Of a stretch of 15,891 nucleotides of DNA, positions 7,407 through 15,594 are shown in pieces (position 1 is the first letter of the stretch; every line of letters starts with the position of its first letter). This stretch comes from an uncultured Porphyromonadaceae bacterium. GTDB lineage: Bacteria; Bacteroidota; Bacteroidia; Bacteroidales; Muribaculaceae. Under the pieces are notes generated by a model. The model was not told the DNA's origin. It was given only the letters and a program-made list of their open reading frames with translations, and made no database searches. Both the position numbers and the translations under genes were made by a program. The DNA lies in assembly GCA_947176545.1 (NCBI GenBank), contig CAMWRB010000013.1:1-15891 (forward strand), in the 5' to 3' direction.

Positions 7407-9136
7407 AGCCAAGATATATCTACGCGGCAGCGTTACTGCTGCCGGCTCTAATAGCTCCGGCAACGGCTGCGGCTCAACATCTGAAAGGGTCTGTGACGGT
7501 CGAAGGTGAGTATATGCCCGATGTGATACATCCGGACCGCATCAATATGTTGCCTCCGGTGGTGCGTTATCAGCCGGAGCGCTCGGCGATGCCGTACGCT
7601 CTCGACGGTGTCGGTGCCGACTTCACCCCGTCCAATATTCCGCTCCCTTCGACGGGATGGCGTGCCGAGCGTCCGCGCTATGCCGGTCGCGGATATATCG
7701 ACCTGTCGCTCGGCTCGTGGCTCAATTCCAATCTTTCGGCCGGTGTGACCCCGCTTTCCGATGACGTGCAGCGTCTCGGGGTGTGGCTGCAGCATAACTC
7801 CACCTCGCTCTGGCGTCCCAATTCCGGTATCGATGCCCGCCGATATTCATATCAGGAGTCTCTCGGTGTCGACTATTCCCGTCGTATAGGTGATGCCGGT
7901 ACGCTCACAGCCGGAGTGCAGTATCGTCTCGGCCTGTTCAATTATTACGCCTTCATACCCGCCGGCAACGGGAGTATGCCCACACAGACACTCAACGACG
8001 CGGCATTCCGGATTGGCTGGAACTCCGACAGGCTCGTGCTCCGCGGTTCCAGATATAACGCGGCTGTGCGCGGCCGATACTTCGGCTATCGCGACGGACA
8101 GCGCGAGTTTGACCTCGGTCTCGAAGGAGGTTACGCCTTTGTGTGGGGAGATAATGCCACTGTAGGAATAGATGGTGTCGCCGATATTCTGTTCAATAGC
8201 GCGTCGGCCGATTATAATGCCTTGGCCAACTATGGATTGGTGAGCCTGACACCCTATTATGAGATGAAACGCGAACAGATGCGTTTGCGTCTCGGCGTGG
8301 ATGTGGATATAGCCGCCAATGCAGACGGAGCCGCTCCCGACACCCATTACGGTGTATTCCACTTTGCTCCCGACGTACGTTTCGATGTGCGCGGACGCAG
8401 TGTGGGTTTCTATGCACATGCCACCGGTGGCAATCAGGCCCATACGCTCGCACTCTCCGAACAGTGGGACTCCTATTGCGCTCCCTATCTGCTGAGCACC
8501 CAGCCGATTTACACACCCGTAGATGCTCGTTTAGGACTGGAGTTCGGACCGTTCGGCGGTTTCTCGGCCGGCCTGGAGGGGAGATTCAAATATACGATGC
8601 ATCTTCCGACAGAGGGATGGTACGGTGCGTTGCTCAACAATGAGTTGCTGCATCCGACGGATATGCGCGGCATCAACCTGTCCGGTGTCAGCGCGGGTCT
8701 GACATTGAGGTATTCGCTCGGTGAGGTCTTCAGCATATCAGCGGCGGCCTCCTATCAGCCGCAGAGTGAGAAACACGGCTATTTCAACGGCCTTGACCGC
8801 CCGAAATGGCTGGTGGATGCCGAGGTTTCATGCCGTCCGATAAGTAAGCTTCAGCTCATGGTCGCCTACCGGTTGCGTGCCGACAGAAACATCACGCAGT
8901 GTGTCAAACAACAGAGCGGCGGCAACGTTATAATAAATGGAGGGTCGGAGTATGTAAATGAGCTCACCCCTCTGCCGTCCATATCGGCGCTCGAGGCCTC
9001 GGCAACATGGCATGTTACCGACAGGTTCGGAGTGAGTGTGCGCGGAGCCAATCTGCTGAACCGTCACGAGGTTCTGCTTCCGTCGCTCAATTCCGAAGGC
9101 ATAACGTTGTATGGCGGCGTTTCAATCTTATTTTAA
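7403..9136 (+). CDS. Outer-membrane beta-barrel protein (plug-less, TonB-receptor-like)
   Basis: The protein has 577 residues. Residues 1-25 form a signal peptide ending in TAAAQ. The mature N-terminus starts with a short strand-rich, Pro-rich stretch (GSVTVEGEYMPDVIHPDRIN) and lacks a recognisable CarboxypepD-reg or full plug domain and a TonB box. The remainder alternates amphipathic strands rich in Tyr, Phe and Gly with polar turns, and the chain ends in GGVSILF, with the terminal Phe typical of BAM-inserted barrels. The last ~120 residues, including VSVRGANLLNRHEVLLPS, resemble the final strands of TonB-dependent receptors. Translation is coupled to the TPR gene through ATGA. A TPR protein plus barrel recalls export pairs such as AlgK-AlgE or PgaA, but no sequence relation is visible; that analogy is inference. 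Automated annotation would probably call it a TonB-dependent receptor. Confidence 0.75.
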   Translation: MKPRYIYAAALLLPALIAPATAAAQHLKGSVTVEGEYMPDVIHPDRINMLPPVVRYQPERSAMPYALDGVGADFTPSNIPLPSTGWRAERPRYAGRGYIDLSLGSWLNSNLSAGVTPLSDDVQRLGVWLQHNSTSLWRPNSGIDARRYSYQESLGVDYSRRIGDAGTLTAGVQYRLGLFNYYAFIPAGNGSMPTQTLNDAAFRIGWNSDRLVLRGSRYNAAVRGRYFGYRDGQREFDLGLEGGYAFVWGDNATVGIDGVADILFNSASADYNALANYGLVSLTPYYEMKREQMRLRLGVDVDIAANADGAAPDTHYGVFHFAPDVRFDVRGRSVGFYAHATGGNQAHTLALSEQWDSYCAPYLLSTQPIYTPVDARLGLEFGPFGGFSAGLEGRFKYTMHLPTEGWYGALLNNELLHPTDMRGINLSGVSAGLTLRYSLGEVFSISAAASYQPQSEKHGYFNGLDRPKWLVDAEVSCRPISKLQLMVAYRLRADRNITQCVKQQSGGNVIINGGSEYVNELTPLPSISALEASATWHVTDRFGVSVRGANLLNRHEVLLPSLNSEGITLYGGVSILF

Positions 9137-9148
9137 ATTCAGGATGCT

Positions 9149-9670
9149 ATGTCACTCACACTAAATTACGCCAACGAAGATGACAGAGCCTACGGCCTCG
9201 CCGGCATGGCTATATCTCTGGCTGCTCTTGATGCTATCGACCGTGTCGTGGAGTTCTCGCTTGATGCGGACGGTCCGATGGTCACATTCTCCAACGAATA
9301 TTACTTTACGAGCGCTCCCGCAGTTTCGCCCAAGGCTGTATGGGAAATGTTGATGCGCAATCTCCACATCACGGCCTCGATGGTCATCTCCAACGTCATG
9401 GCCCGCTCACTCGTGCGTCTCAACGAGGAAATTCCGGCTGAGGTCATTTCGGAGGTATATGACCGTATCGCCGAAGAGGGCAAAGAGACCTGCGGTCTGG
9501 AGGAGGATGAGGTCAAAAGCTTCTATGACAAGACCTATTACGGGCAGTTGCGCGTATTTTCCAATCCGCGTCTGCGCCCGGCCATTGACGAACTGGCCCG
9601 TATATTCTCACGCCGTCGCCATCTGTCGGGCATGGAGTTGCGCGACGAGCTCGAACTGCTCAGTCTCTGA
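9149..9670 (+). CDS. Conserved-looking hypothetical protein (173 aa, helical)
   Basis: I do not firmly recognise this protein; its size and location are compatible with the DUF5063 family of Bacteroidetes, but I cannot confirm that. It has no signal peptide or membrane segment, so it is probably cytoplasmic. Most of the chain looks alpha-helical and acidic. It has an EGKETCGLEEDEVKSFYDKT segment near residues 110-129, an FSNPRLRPAIDELARIFSRR block near 135-154 and an acidic, leucine-rich end (ELRDELELLSL). It starts 12 bases after the barrel gene and is followed after 48 bases by ruvB, so it is probably co-transcribed. Codon use matches the neighbours. The coding call is firm and the function is unknown. 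Confidence 0.75.
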   Translation: MSLTLNYANEDDRAYGLAGMAISLAALDAIDRVVEFSLDADGPMVTFSNEYYFTSAPAVSPKAVWEMLMRNLHITASMVISNVMARSLVRLNEEIPAEVISEVYDRIAEEGKETCGLEEDEVKSFYDKTYYGQLRVFSNPRLRPAIDELARIFSRRRHLSGMELRDELELLSL

Positions 9671-9718
9671 TGCCAAGCCCGGGACTAAAAGTCCGCTCCC
9701 ACAACAATCGACACATTC

Positions 9719-10750
9719 ATGAACGAATTTGACATACATAATCAGGCGGGTGCTCCCTCCGAGTCGGATAAGGATATAGAGAGAGCGTTACGTCCGGTGC
9801 GTTTTGACGATTTTACCGGTCAGGAAAAGATTATCGCCAATCTGCGGATTTTCGTCAAAGCCGCCTCTATGCGTGGTGAGGCTCTTGACCACACGTTGCT
9901 GCACGGTCCTCCCGGGCTGGGAAAGACCACACTCTCAAACATCGTGGCCAATGAGCTCGGTGTCGGATTTAAGGTCACATCCGGACCGGTGCTTGACAAA
10001 CCCGGCGACCTTGCCGGTATATTGATGAGTCTGGAACCGCATGACATCCTCTTCATAGACGAAATACACCGTCTGCATCCGATTGTAGAGGAGTATCTGT
10101 ACTCGGCGATGGAGGATTACCGTATCGACATCCTTCTCGATAAAGGCCCGGGGGCCAAAAGCGTGCAGCTGACCCTGTCACCATTCACATTGGTCGGAGC
10201 CACTACCCGCAGCGGTCTTCTGACCGCACCTCTGCGCGCACGCTTCGGTATCAATTGCCATCTGGAGTATTATGACCATAATACGCTCAAAGGGATAGTC
10301 CGGCGGTCAGCAGGGTTGCTCCGTACCGGTATAGCCGATGACGCGGCCCTCGAGATAGCGTTGCGCAGCCGCGGCACTCCCCGTATCGCCAATTCGCTGC
10401 TCAGGCGCGTGCGTGACTTCGCCATGGTCGAGGGTGACGGATACATCACTCTTCCGATAGCACGCCGGGCTCTGGAGGCTCTCAATATAGACCGCTACGG
10501 ACTCGATGAGATAGACAATAAGATATTGCTCACCATCATAGATAAATTTCATGGCGGCCCGGTCGGTCTGTCGACAATAGCGACGGCATTGGGCGAAGAT
10601 GCCGGTACTATAGAGGAGGTCTACGAGCCGTTCCTCATCAAGGAGGGATTCATCAAGCGCACACCGCGCGGTCGCGAAGTCACTCCACTTGCATACAAAC
10701 ATTTAGGCCGTACGCGCGCTTTCGATGACGATTCGTTGTTAGGATTCTGA
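9719..10750 (+). CDS. ruvB: Holliday junction branch-migration ATPase RuvB
   Basis: This is the hexameric AAA+ motor that, with RuvA, drives branch migration at Holliday junctions during recombinational repair. Its 343 residues are of normal length. Motifs are visible in order: [14 protein letters not shown] near the N-terminus, Walker [10 protein letters not shown] (~62-70), Walker [11 protein letters not shown] (~110-119), sensor 1 [18 protein letters not shown] (~159-176, with the RARFG arginine-finger motif) and the C-terminal winged-helix DNA-binding domain with [15 protein letters not shown] (~279-293) and [17 protein letters not shown] near the end. The ATG gives the usual short polar N-terminal extension. 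ruvA and ruvC are not in the window, which is common in Bacteroidetes. Confidence 0.98.
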   Translation: MNEFDIHNQAGAPSESDKDIERALRPVRFDDFTGQEKIIANLRIFVKAASMRGEALDHTLLHGPPGLGKTTLSNIVANELGVGFKVTSGPVLDKPGDLAGILMSLEPHDILFIDEIHRLHPIVEEYLYSAMEDYRIDILLDKGPGAKSVQLTLSPFTLVGATTRSGLLTAPLRARFGINCHLEYYDHNTLKGIVRRSAGLLRTGIADDAALEIALRSRGTPRIANSLLRRVRDFAMVEGDGYITLPIARRALEALNIDRYGLDEIDNKILLTIIDKFHGGPVGLSTIATALGEDAGTIEEVYEPFLIKEGFIKRTPRGREVTPLAYKHLGRTRAFDDDSLLGF

Positions 10751-10798
10751 AATATTTCTTGTGAGGCAGACTCCGTTATAATTACAAAATCAATCAAG

Positions 10799-12316
10799 GT
10801 GGGAAAGTTAGGTAGTTTAGCCAAGGATACGGCCGTCTATGGCCTGAGTTCCATCATAGGCCGGTTTCTGAACTGGTGTCTTGTTCCGCTGTATGTGTAC
10901 ATATTCCCCACCGAGGAGTATGGCATAGTGTCATATCTGTACAGTTTCACGGCCGTTGCTCTGATTATCCTCAATTACGGGATGGAAACAGGGTTCTTCC
11001 GTTTTGCCAACAAGAGTGAGCGTCCGCAGGAGGTGTACACGACGACGCTCATATCGGTCGGTTCGACGTCGCTCCTGTTTATGATTCTGCTGAGTCTGTT
11101 TATCCGTCCTGTGTCAGACGTACTCCTGTTGCCGCGCCATCCGGAGTATGTGTGGATGCTGGGCATCACGGTGGCTCTCGATGCGTTTACCAATCTGCCG
11201 TTCGCCTATCTGCGCTATCGCAACAAGGCGTGGACATTCGCAGGCATCAAATTCCTTAACATCGGGCTTAATATCGGTCTCAATCTATTCTTCCTGCTGG
11301 TATGTCCGCATTTGTCGGAGTCTGCGCCCGGTCTCATATCATGGTTCTATGAACCGTTGGGAGGACGTGCATTCGGAATCGGCTGGATATTTGTAGCCAA
11401 TCTTATCTCCACTGTTGTCATACTGCTGTCGTTGTTGCCGTGGATACCGATGCGGCATCCTGTGTTTGACTTCAGTTTGTTGCGTCGTATGCTGTCATAT
11501 TCATGGCCTCTGCTTGTGTTGGGCGTGGCCGGAATATTGAGTCAGAACATGGGTCAGATACTCATCCCTTATATCTTCGAAGGTTCGGAGGAGGCCGCCC
11601 GCTCGATGGTGGGTATATACGGCGCCAACATCAAGATAGCGATTGTGATGGTTATGTTCACGCAGGCATTCCGTTATGCGTATGAACCCTTCATATTCTC
11701 CCAGGCCCGGCGTTCGGGGGAGGATAACCGTCAGGCATACGCCGACGCAACGCGCTATTTTGTCATCTTCGGACTGCTGATATTCCTTGCCGTCATATTC
11801 TTTCTCCCCATACTCAAGCATTTTGAATCAGCCTCATATTGGCCCGGTCTGCGGATAGTGCCGATAATGATGTTCGCCGAGCTGTTCGCCGGTGTGTTTT
11901 TCAATCTGTCGGTGTGGTACAAACTCACGGACCGTACACGTTGGGGAATGTATTTCTCACTAATCTGCTTCGTGTTGATGTTCGGTCTCAACGTATGGCT
12001 CGTTCCTCTGATAGGTATACCCGACGGATATATCGGTTCGGCATGGGCCGCGCTCATATCCTATTTTGTAGTGATGGTATTGTCATGGGCCGTAGGACGG
12101 AAGTATTACCCGATACCGTATCCGGTCAAACGTCTCGTTCTCTACACCCTGCTCGCAGTGATGTTGTGGGGTGTCGGTGAGTTAGCCGGCGGTTTTACGT
12201 CTGTGTGGCTGACATACGCCGTACGGATAGTGCTTCTTGTGATATATGTATTGGTGATAGCGCGTTATGAAAGGGTGCCCTATCTGTCGGGATTGCTGTC
12301 GCGCAAACACTCATGA
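10799..12316 (+). CDS. Wzx/MATE-like polysaccharide flippase (GTG start)
   Basis: This integral inner-membrane protein of 505 residues has about 12-14 hydrophobic helices and fits the MOP superfamily of lipid-linked oligosaccharide flippases. The N-terminus (KDTAVYGLSSIIGRFLNWCL) is typical of the family: a short amphipathic start followed by a first helix with a conserved Gly-Arg. A central tract with SYSWPLLVLGVAGILSQNMG (~233-252) and YGANIKIAIVMVMFTQAFRY (~276-295) corresponds to the start of the second six-helix bundle. The start is GTG; no in-frame ATG lies close upstream. It follows ruvB by 48 bases and ends 4 bases before rnpA. A ruvB-flippase pairing seems familiar from other Bacteroidetes, but the cargo is unknown because no glycosyltransferase cluster is present. 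Confidence 0.88.
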   Translation: MGKLGSLAKDTAVYGLSSIIGRFLNWCLVPLYVYIFPTEEYGIVSYLYSFTAVALIILNYGMETGFFRFANKSERPQEVYTTTLISVGSTSLLFMILLSLFIRPVSDVLLLPRHPEYVWMLGITVALDAFTNLPFAYLRYRNKAWTFAGIKFLNIGLNIGLNLFFLLVCPHLSESAPGLISWFYEPLGGRAFGIGWIFVANLISTVVILLSLLPWIPMRHPVFDFSLLRRMLSYSWPLLVLGVAGILSQNMGQILIPYIFEGSEEAARSMVGIYGANIKIAIVMVMFTQAFRYAYEPFIFSQARRSGEDNRQAYADATRYFVIFGLLIFLAVIFFLPILKHFESASYWPGLRIVPIMMFAELFAGVFFNLSVWYKLTDRTRWGMYFSLICFVLMFGLNVWLVPLIGIPDGYIGSAWAALISYFVVMVLSWAVGRKYYPIPYPVKRLVLYTLLAVMLWGVGELAGGFTSVWLTYAVRIVLLVIYVLVIARYERVPYLSGLLSRKHS

Positions 12317-12320
12317 TATT

Positions 12321-12815
12321 ATGAATACAATACAGCATTCGGATATAGATATAGAAAAAGAGTTTTGCCCACCTCCGGGCGTTAAGGAACGACTGACCTT
12401 TCCCAAGTCCGAACGGTTACACCACCGTACGCTTGTCGAGGGATTGTTCAAAGGACGCAACAATCTGTATGAGTACCCGTTGCGCCTGACGTGGCGTGCG
12501 CTCGGTGAGGATGAACTGCGCTCCTCCTTCCGTGGAGACATCCCTCCCGGTATAGCTCCGCTGCAGATGATGGTGACCGTTCCCAAGAAGAAGCGGCGTC
12601 ATGCCGTGGACCGTGTATTGATGCGTCGCCGTATACGTGAGGCCTACCGTCTGCGTCGCCGTGTGTTGCGCAGGGCTGTCGAGAGTGTGCCGACATTACG
12701 GACACTCTCCGTGGGAATTATCTATATGGCCTCCGAGAATGTGGAGATGAGTGTCATAGAGACCAAGATGGAGATACTCCTCTCCCGGCTGATGAAAAGG
12801 ATAACTGTTGGCTGA
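12321..12815 (+). CDS. rnpA: Ribonuclease P protein component, divergent RNR motif
   Basis: This is the protein subunit that helps the RNase P RNA remove 5' leaders from pre-tRNAs. The ATG at 12321, 4 bases after the flippase stop, is preferred over an ATG at 12267 that would lie inside the flippase gene. This gives 164 residues, longer than the usual ~110-140; the extra length is a polar N-terminal extension. Recognisable parts are [20 protein letters not shown] (27-46), [15 protein letters not shown] (84-98) and [13 protein letters not shown] (102-114), which is the basic helix that contacts P RNA. Where most family members have R-N-R, this protein has R98-V99-L100, so the Asn and second Arg of the RNR motif are replaced. 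The yidD gene next to it, a conserved partner, supports the call. Confidence 0.9.
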   Translation: MNTIQHSDIDIEKEFCPPPGVKERLTFPKSERLHHRTLVEGLFKGRNNLYEYPLRLTWRALGEDELRSSFRGDIPPGIAPLQMMVTVPKKKRRHAVDRVLMRRRIREAYRLRRRVLRRAVESVPTLRTLSVGIIYMASENVEMSVIETKMEILLSRLMKRITVG

Positions 12816-12831
12816 TTTCTGCAACTTACTT

Positions 12832-13086
12832 ATGAAAGGGAAGTTTTCGCATATAGCAGCGCGGGCGTTAATTCTGCCTATACGTTTCTATCAGGGAGCA
12901 ATCTCCCCTCATTTTCCCGCTGTATGCCGGTATACTCCGACATGTTCGCAATATGCGGTCGAGGCATTGACGCGTCACGGTGCACTCCGCGGCGGTCTTC
13001 TGGCTGTAAAACGTATATGCCGGTGTCATCCCTGGGGTGGCAGCGGATTTGACCCCGTACCCGAGTCTCTATCGCGCAAGAAGTAA
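12832..13086 (+). CDS. yidD: Membrane protein insertion efficiency factor YidD
   Basis: This small peripheral inner-membrane protein assists YidC/Sec-dependent membrane protein insertion. The ATG at 12832 gives 84 residues, the usual length. A TTG at 12808 in the same frame would add 8 residues and overlap rnpA, and is less likely. Family marks are [15 protein letters not shown] with its amphipathic helix, the [19 protein letters not shown] block (~31-49), [20 protein letters not shown] (~56-75) and the conserved Cys residues. The gene lies 16 bases after rnpA, the classic rnpA-yidD arrangement, here without rpmH. Confidence 0.97.
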   Translation: MKGKFSHIAARALILPIRFYQGAISPHFPAVCRYTPTCSQYAVEALTRHGALRGGLLAVKRICRCHPWGGSGFDPVPESLSRKK

Positions 13087-13096
13087 TGAAATCAAT

Positions 13097-14098
13097 ATGG
13101 ATGAGGGTGAATTGATGCGGGATGATATTTTCGGCGTGTTGTATGATGCCGGAGCATGCAGCGTAGGGACAACTCCTGCCATGCCTGTGCCTGCGGGTGA
13201 AGCCGACGGTCTTGATGACTGGCTGGAGAGAGGGTATAACGCCGGCATGGAATATATGCACAACTGGCGTGCTGTGCGTCTCGACCCGCGACTTCTGCTT
13301 GAGGGCGCGCGTACCGTCATTTCGATAGCATTTCCCTATCAGGCAAGCCGAGGCATCGTGGCTTCGTATGCACTGGGAGATGACTATCATGAGGTGTTGA
13401 GGGGAGTCTTGTCCGAGGCCGTCAGTACGTTGAAAGAGCGTTATGGAGGAGAGTACCGGATATGCGTGGATTCAGCTCCGATATTGGAACGCTATTGGGC
13501 AGAGAGGTGCGGTGTGGGGGTGAGAGGACGCAACGGATTGATAAGTGTGCCCGGAGTCGGCAGCAGGGTCTTTTTAGCTGAGATAGTGACAACTCTTGAG
13601 CTCCCCGAGGCTAAGTATGAAATCTCTGATAGGTCGCATATTTCAGATATGTCCGGGGTAATGTCGCGAAGCTGCAAGGGATTTTGTCCCGAGGGCTGCC
13701 GGCGCTGTCTCGATGCGTGTCCTGCGGGTGCTTTGCAGGACAACGGGAGAGTCGATGCCCGGTGCTGTCTAAGTTACCTCACCATCGAGCACCGCGGAGA
13801 TTGGGATAGCGTTGGAGAGCGGGCAATGAAGACCCCGGCCGGACGAAACACTCTCTTCGGATGTGAGCTGTGTCTGCGGGCGTGTCCCATGAATTCAGTT
13901 CCGGCTCAAAGCAGGGAAGATAAGGTGCTGTCTCGATTGCGTCCGCGCCCCGAGATAGAGGCATTAAGAGGGGAAGATGTGTTGGATATGACGCAGCCTG
14001 AGTTCAGCCGTATTTTCAGAGGTAGTCCCATAAAACGGGCAAAACTTGCGGGGCTGCAGCGTAACGCACGCAATATGTCGGGAGGGGAAGAGGAGTGA
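13097..14098 (+). CDS. queG: Epoxyqueuosine reductase QueG, unusual Cys spacing
   Basis: This cobalamin-dependent iron-sulfur enzyme reduces epoxyqueuosine to queuosine in tRNA anticodons of the GUN type, the last step of queuosine synthesis. The ATG at 13097 gives 333 residues; ATG at 13115 is also possible. Upstream in-frame ATG 13037 lies inside yidD and is rejected. Visible marks are LIS-type cobalamin-domain sequence, the catalytic Asp in CVDSAPILERYWAE (D125), GRNGLISVPGVGS (~145-157), CLSYLTIEHRGD (~224-235) and the second cluster motif FGCELCLRACPMN (C256, C259, C263). The first cluster motif reads C197-PEG-C201-RR-C204-LDA-C208-P, that is CxxxCxxCxxxCP rather than the normal CxxCxxCxxxCP. 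C193 nearby may offer an alternative ligand. It follows yidD by 10 bases. Confidence 0.93.
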   Translation: MDEGELMRDDIFGVLYDAGACSVGTTPAMPVPAGEADGLDDWLERGYNAGMEYMHNWRAVRLDPRLLLEGARTVISIAFPYQASRGIVASYALGDDYHEVLRGVLSEAVSTLKERYGGEYRICVDSAPILERYWAERCGVGVRGRNGLISVPGVGSRVFLAEIVTTLELPEAKYEISDRSHISDMSGVMSRSCKGFCPEGCRRCLDACPAGALQDNGRVDARCCLSYLTIEHRGDWDSVGERAMKTPAGRNTLFGCELCLRACPMNSVPAQSREDKVLSRLRPRPEIEALRGEDVLDMTQPEFSRIFRGSPIKRAKLAGLQRNARNMSGGEEE

Positions 14099-14148
14099 GA
14101 CATGCTTAAAGATAAAATATAGGGAATAAACAGTAATAATCATTAACT

Positions 14149-14829
14149 ATGGCAATATTGGCATTGATACCGGCCCGTTGCAACAGCAAGGGCATCCCGG
14201 GCAAGAATATCCGCTCCTTCCGCGGTCTCCCGTTACTGGCCCACTCCATACGTCACGCTCAGGCGGCAGGCTTCAGAAACGAGGATATAGTATTGACTAC
14301 CGATTCGGAACAATATGCTGAAATAGGGCGTCAATATGGAGCTGATGTGCCCTTTATGCGTCCCGATGAGCTGGCTACCGACACGGCCGGAAGCCGCGAA
14401 GTGATGCTCCATGCCATAGACACGCTCGCCGCCTCCGGACGGGTATATGACACCATATGTCTGCTGCAGCCGACGTCCCCTCTGCGTGACCCGCAGGATA
14501 TACGCGATGCTATAGCACTGTATGAGAGCACTGCTCCGGATATGGTGGTAGGGGTCAGTGTTTCCGGTGCGAACCCTTACTATAACCTCTTCGAGCCCGA
14601 TGCCGAAGGGTGTCTGCATATTTCCAAAGGGGATGGCCTCATCACGAGGCGACAGGACGCTCCGCCGGTATATGAATTTAACGGAGCGATATATATCATC
14701 AGAGTGGAGGCCCTGAGACATTCGCCTATCACACGCTTCGACCATATAATGCCGCTGGTCATGCCTGCCGAACGTTCGCTCGACCTCGACACTGAGGCCG
14801 ACTGGCAGCGTCTCGACACAGGGCAATGA
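14149..14829 (+). CDS. CMP-sialic acid synthetase-like cytidylyltransferase
   Basis: This is a 226-residue enzyme of the acylneuraminate cytidylyltransferase family (NeuA, PseF or LegF type), which activates nine-carbon acidic sugars with CTP to give CMP-sugars for surface glycans. The nucleotide-binding motif LIPARCNSKGIPGKN (5-19) is the NeuA form rather than the KdsB form (ARxxSTRLPGK). LLQPTSPLRDPQDI (~104-117) and EFNGAIYIIRVEAL (~174-187) are the other family blocks. The C-terminal PAERSLDLDTEADW (~207-220) is also typical and holds metal-binding acidic residues. It carries no C-terminal hydrolase extension. No sugar synthase (NeuB) or epimerase (NeuC) is in the window, so the specific sugar cannot be named. 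It starts 50 bases after queG. Confidence 0.9.
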   Translation: MAILALIPARCNSKGIPGKNIRSFRGLPLLAHSIRHAQAAGFRNEDIVLTTDSEQYAEIGRQYGADVPFMRPDELATDTAGSREVMLHAIDTLAASGRVYDTICLLQPTSPLRDPQDIRDAIALYESTAPDMVVGVSVSGANPYYNLFEPDAEGCLHISKGDGLITRRQDAPPVYEFNGAIYIIRVEALRHSPITRFDHIMPLVMPAERSLDLDTEADWQRLDTGQ

Positions 14830-14963
14830 CTTTTGACGCCCGTTCCCCTACAACCATTTGTCACTTCCGAACGTTCTAATAATAGAAGAAAGCCGTTCCC
14901 CCTTCAATAAAAATATTCGGTTGCGGGGGATGGAAATTAACAATAATATCAAATATCAGAACT

Positions 14964-15332
14964 ATGGAAAATACAGAGAAGAGACTTTATATCGTATCAT
15001 TCGGACATTCGGACAGCTATGAGATTCAGGACACCGAGTCGGCAGTCAAGGAACGTCTGTCGGCCATCGAAAAGGAACTGAACAGCTATCTTGTAGGACT
15101 CTTTCCGGAAGAGACATTCGCTTATTATACGACGCCGCGTGTGACGGAAGTCGAGTCCGCTCATGCAGCCAAATATAAGGGTTATCCCCGTCTTGATGCC
15201 GAAGCTGTGGAGAGCATAAAGAAAGTTTTGGCCACCGAGGTGCGCAACATGAACGACCAGAAAGAATTGAACAGCGATGCACCCTTCGCCAACGTCAATC
15301 CCGGCGCCGCCGGCCTGACCGGAATTATATAA
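14964..15332 (+). CDS. Hypothetical protein, 122 aa
   Basis: I do not recognise the family. The protein is soluble, without signal peptide or membrane helix. The first ~90 residues look like a compact alpha/beta fold: a strand LYIVSFGHSD (8-17), a helix with a possible coiled-coil character (SAVKERLSAIEKELNSYL), the segment FAYYTTPRVTEVES and a helix AEAVESIKKVLATEVRNMND. The C-terminal ~20 residues are low-complexity (DAPFANVNPGAAGLTGII) and probably disordered. Codon use and the AT-rich leader match the neighbouring native genes. It is separated from the cytidylyltransferase gene by 134 bases, so it probably has its own promoter, although no clear TAnnTTTG box is visible. Confidence 0.7.
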   Translation: MENTEKRLYIVSFGHSDSYEIQDTESAVKERLSAIEKELNSYLVGLFPEETFAYYTTPRVTEVESAHAAKYKGYPRLDAEAVESIKKVLATEVRNMNDQKELNSDAPFANVNPGAAGLTGII

Positions 15333-15399
15333 TTGGGTCTGTAAGCCTAAAAATCAGCCGTCCTTATACATAAAGAAATTCAGAAAAACTCTTACTCCC

Positions 15400-15427
15400 C
15401 CGGTCTGCGATATCTCTCGCAGACCGG
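15400..15427. terminator. Perfect 11-bp hairpin between convergent genes
   Basis: CCGGTCTGCGA (15400-15410) and TCGCAGACCGG (15417-15427) form a perfect 11-bp stem with a TATCTC loop, between the plus-strand hypothetical gene and the minus-strand methyltransferase gene. The plus-strand tail is TATTGTTGTATT. On the minus strand the stem is followed by GGGAGTAAGAGTTTTT. It probably ends transcription from one or both sides. Confidence 0.7.
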
Positions 15428-15594
15428 TATTGTTGTATTATATCATCAGGACCGACCCTTTACAGACACATTACCCTCCAATAAGCAGATAGTAAGATAT
15501 TCAATAAATCCCAAAGGACTTCTCTAACAGTTAGAACTTCCAAAGCAAATATCGATGCATTAGCTTGGCCAATGATTTGGGAGAATCATAATTA

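Noticed and set aside
9682..9694. GGACT/AGTCC mini-hairpin before ruvB
   Set aside because: A 5-bp stem with a three-base loop and no T-run; it occurs easily by chance and the neighbouring genes are probably co-transcribed.
12267..12320. Longer rnpA starting at ATG 12267
   Set aside because: It would overlap the flippase gene by 50 bases and adds a Cys-rich stretch that is only the flippase tail read in another frame. ATG 12321 lies 4 bases after the flippase stop.
13037..13096. Longer queG starting at 13037
   Set aside because: This region encodes the conserved C-terminus of YidD in another frame, and the added residues do not look like QueG.
14869..14929. Hairpins in the 14830-14963 gap (TTCTA/TAGAA with ATAA loop; CCCCC/GGGGG pair)
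   Set aside because: The stems are short, have large internal loops and lack a T-run. They are not convincing as a terminator or riboswitch.
15460..15590. Minus-strand open frame of about 42 codons after the methylase
   Set aside because: It has no plausible start codon after the preceding stop and no recognisable similarity. It is too short to support as a gene.
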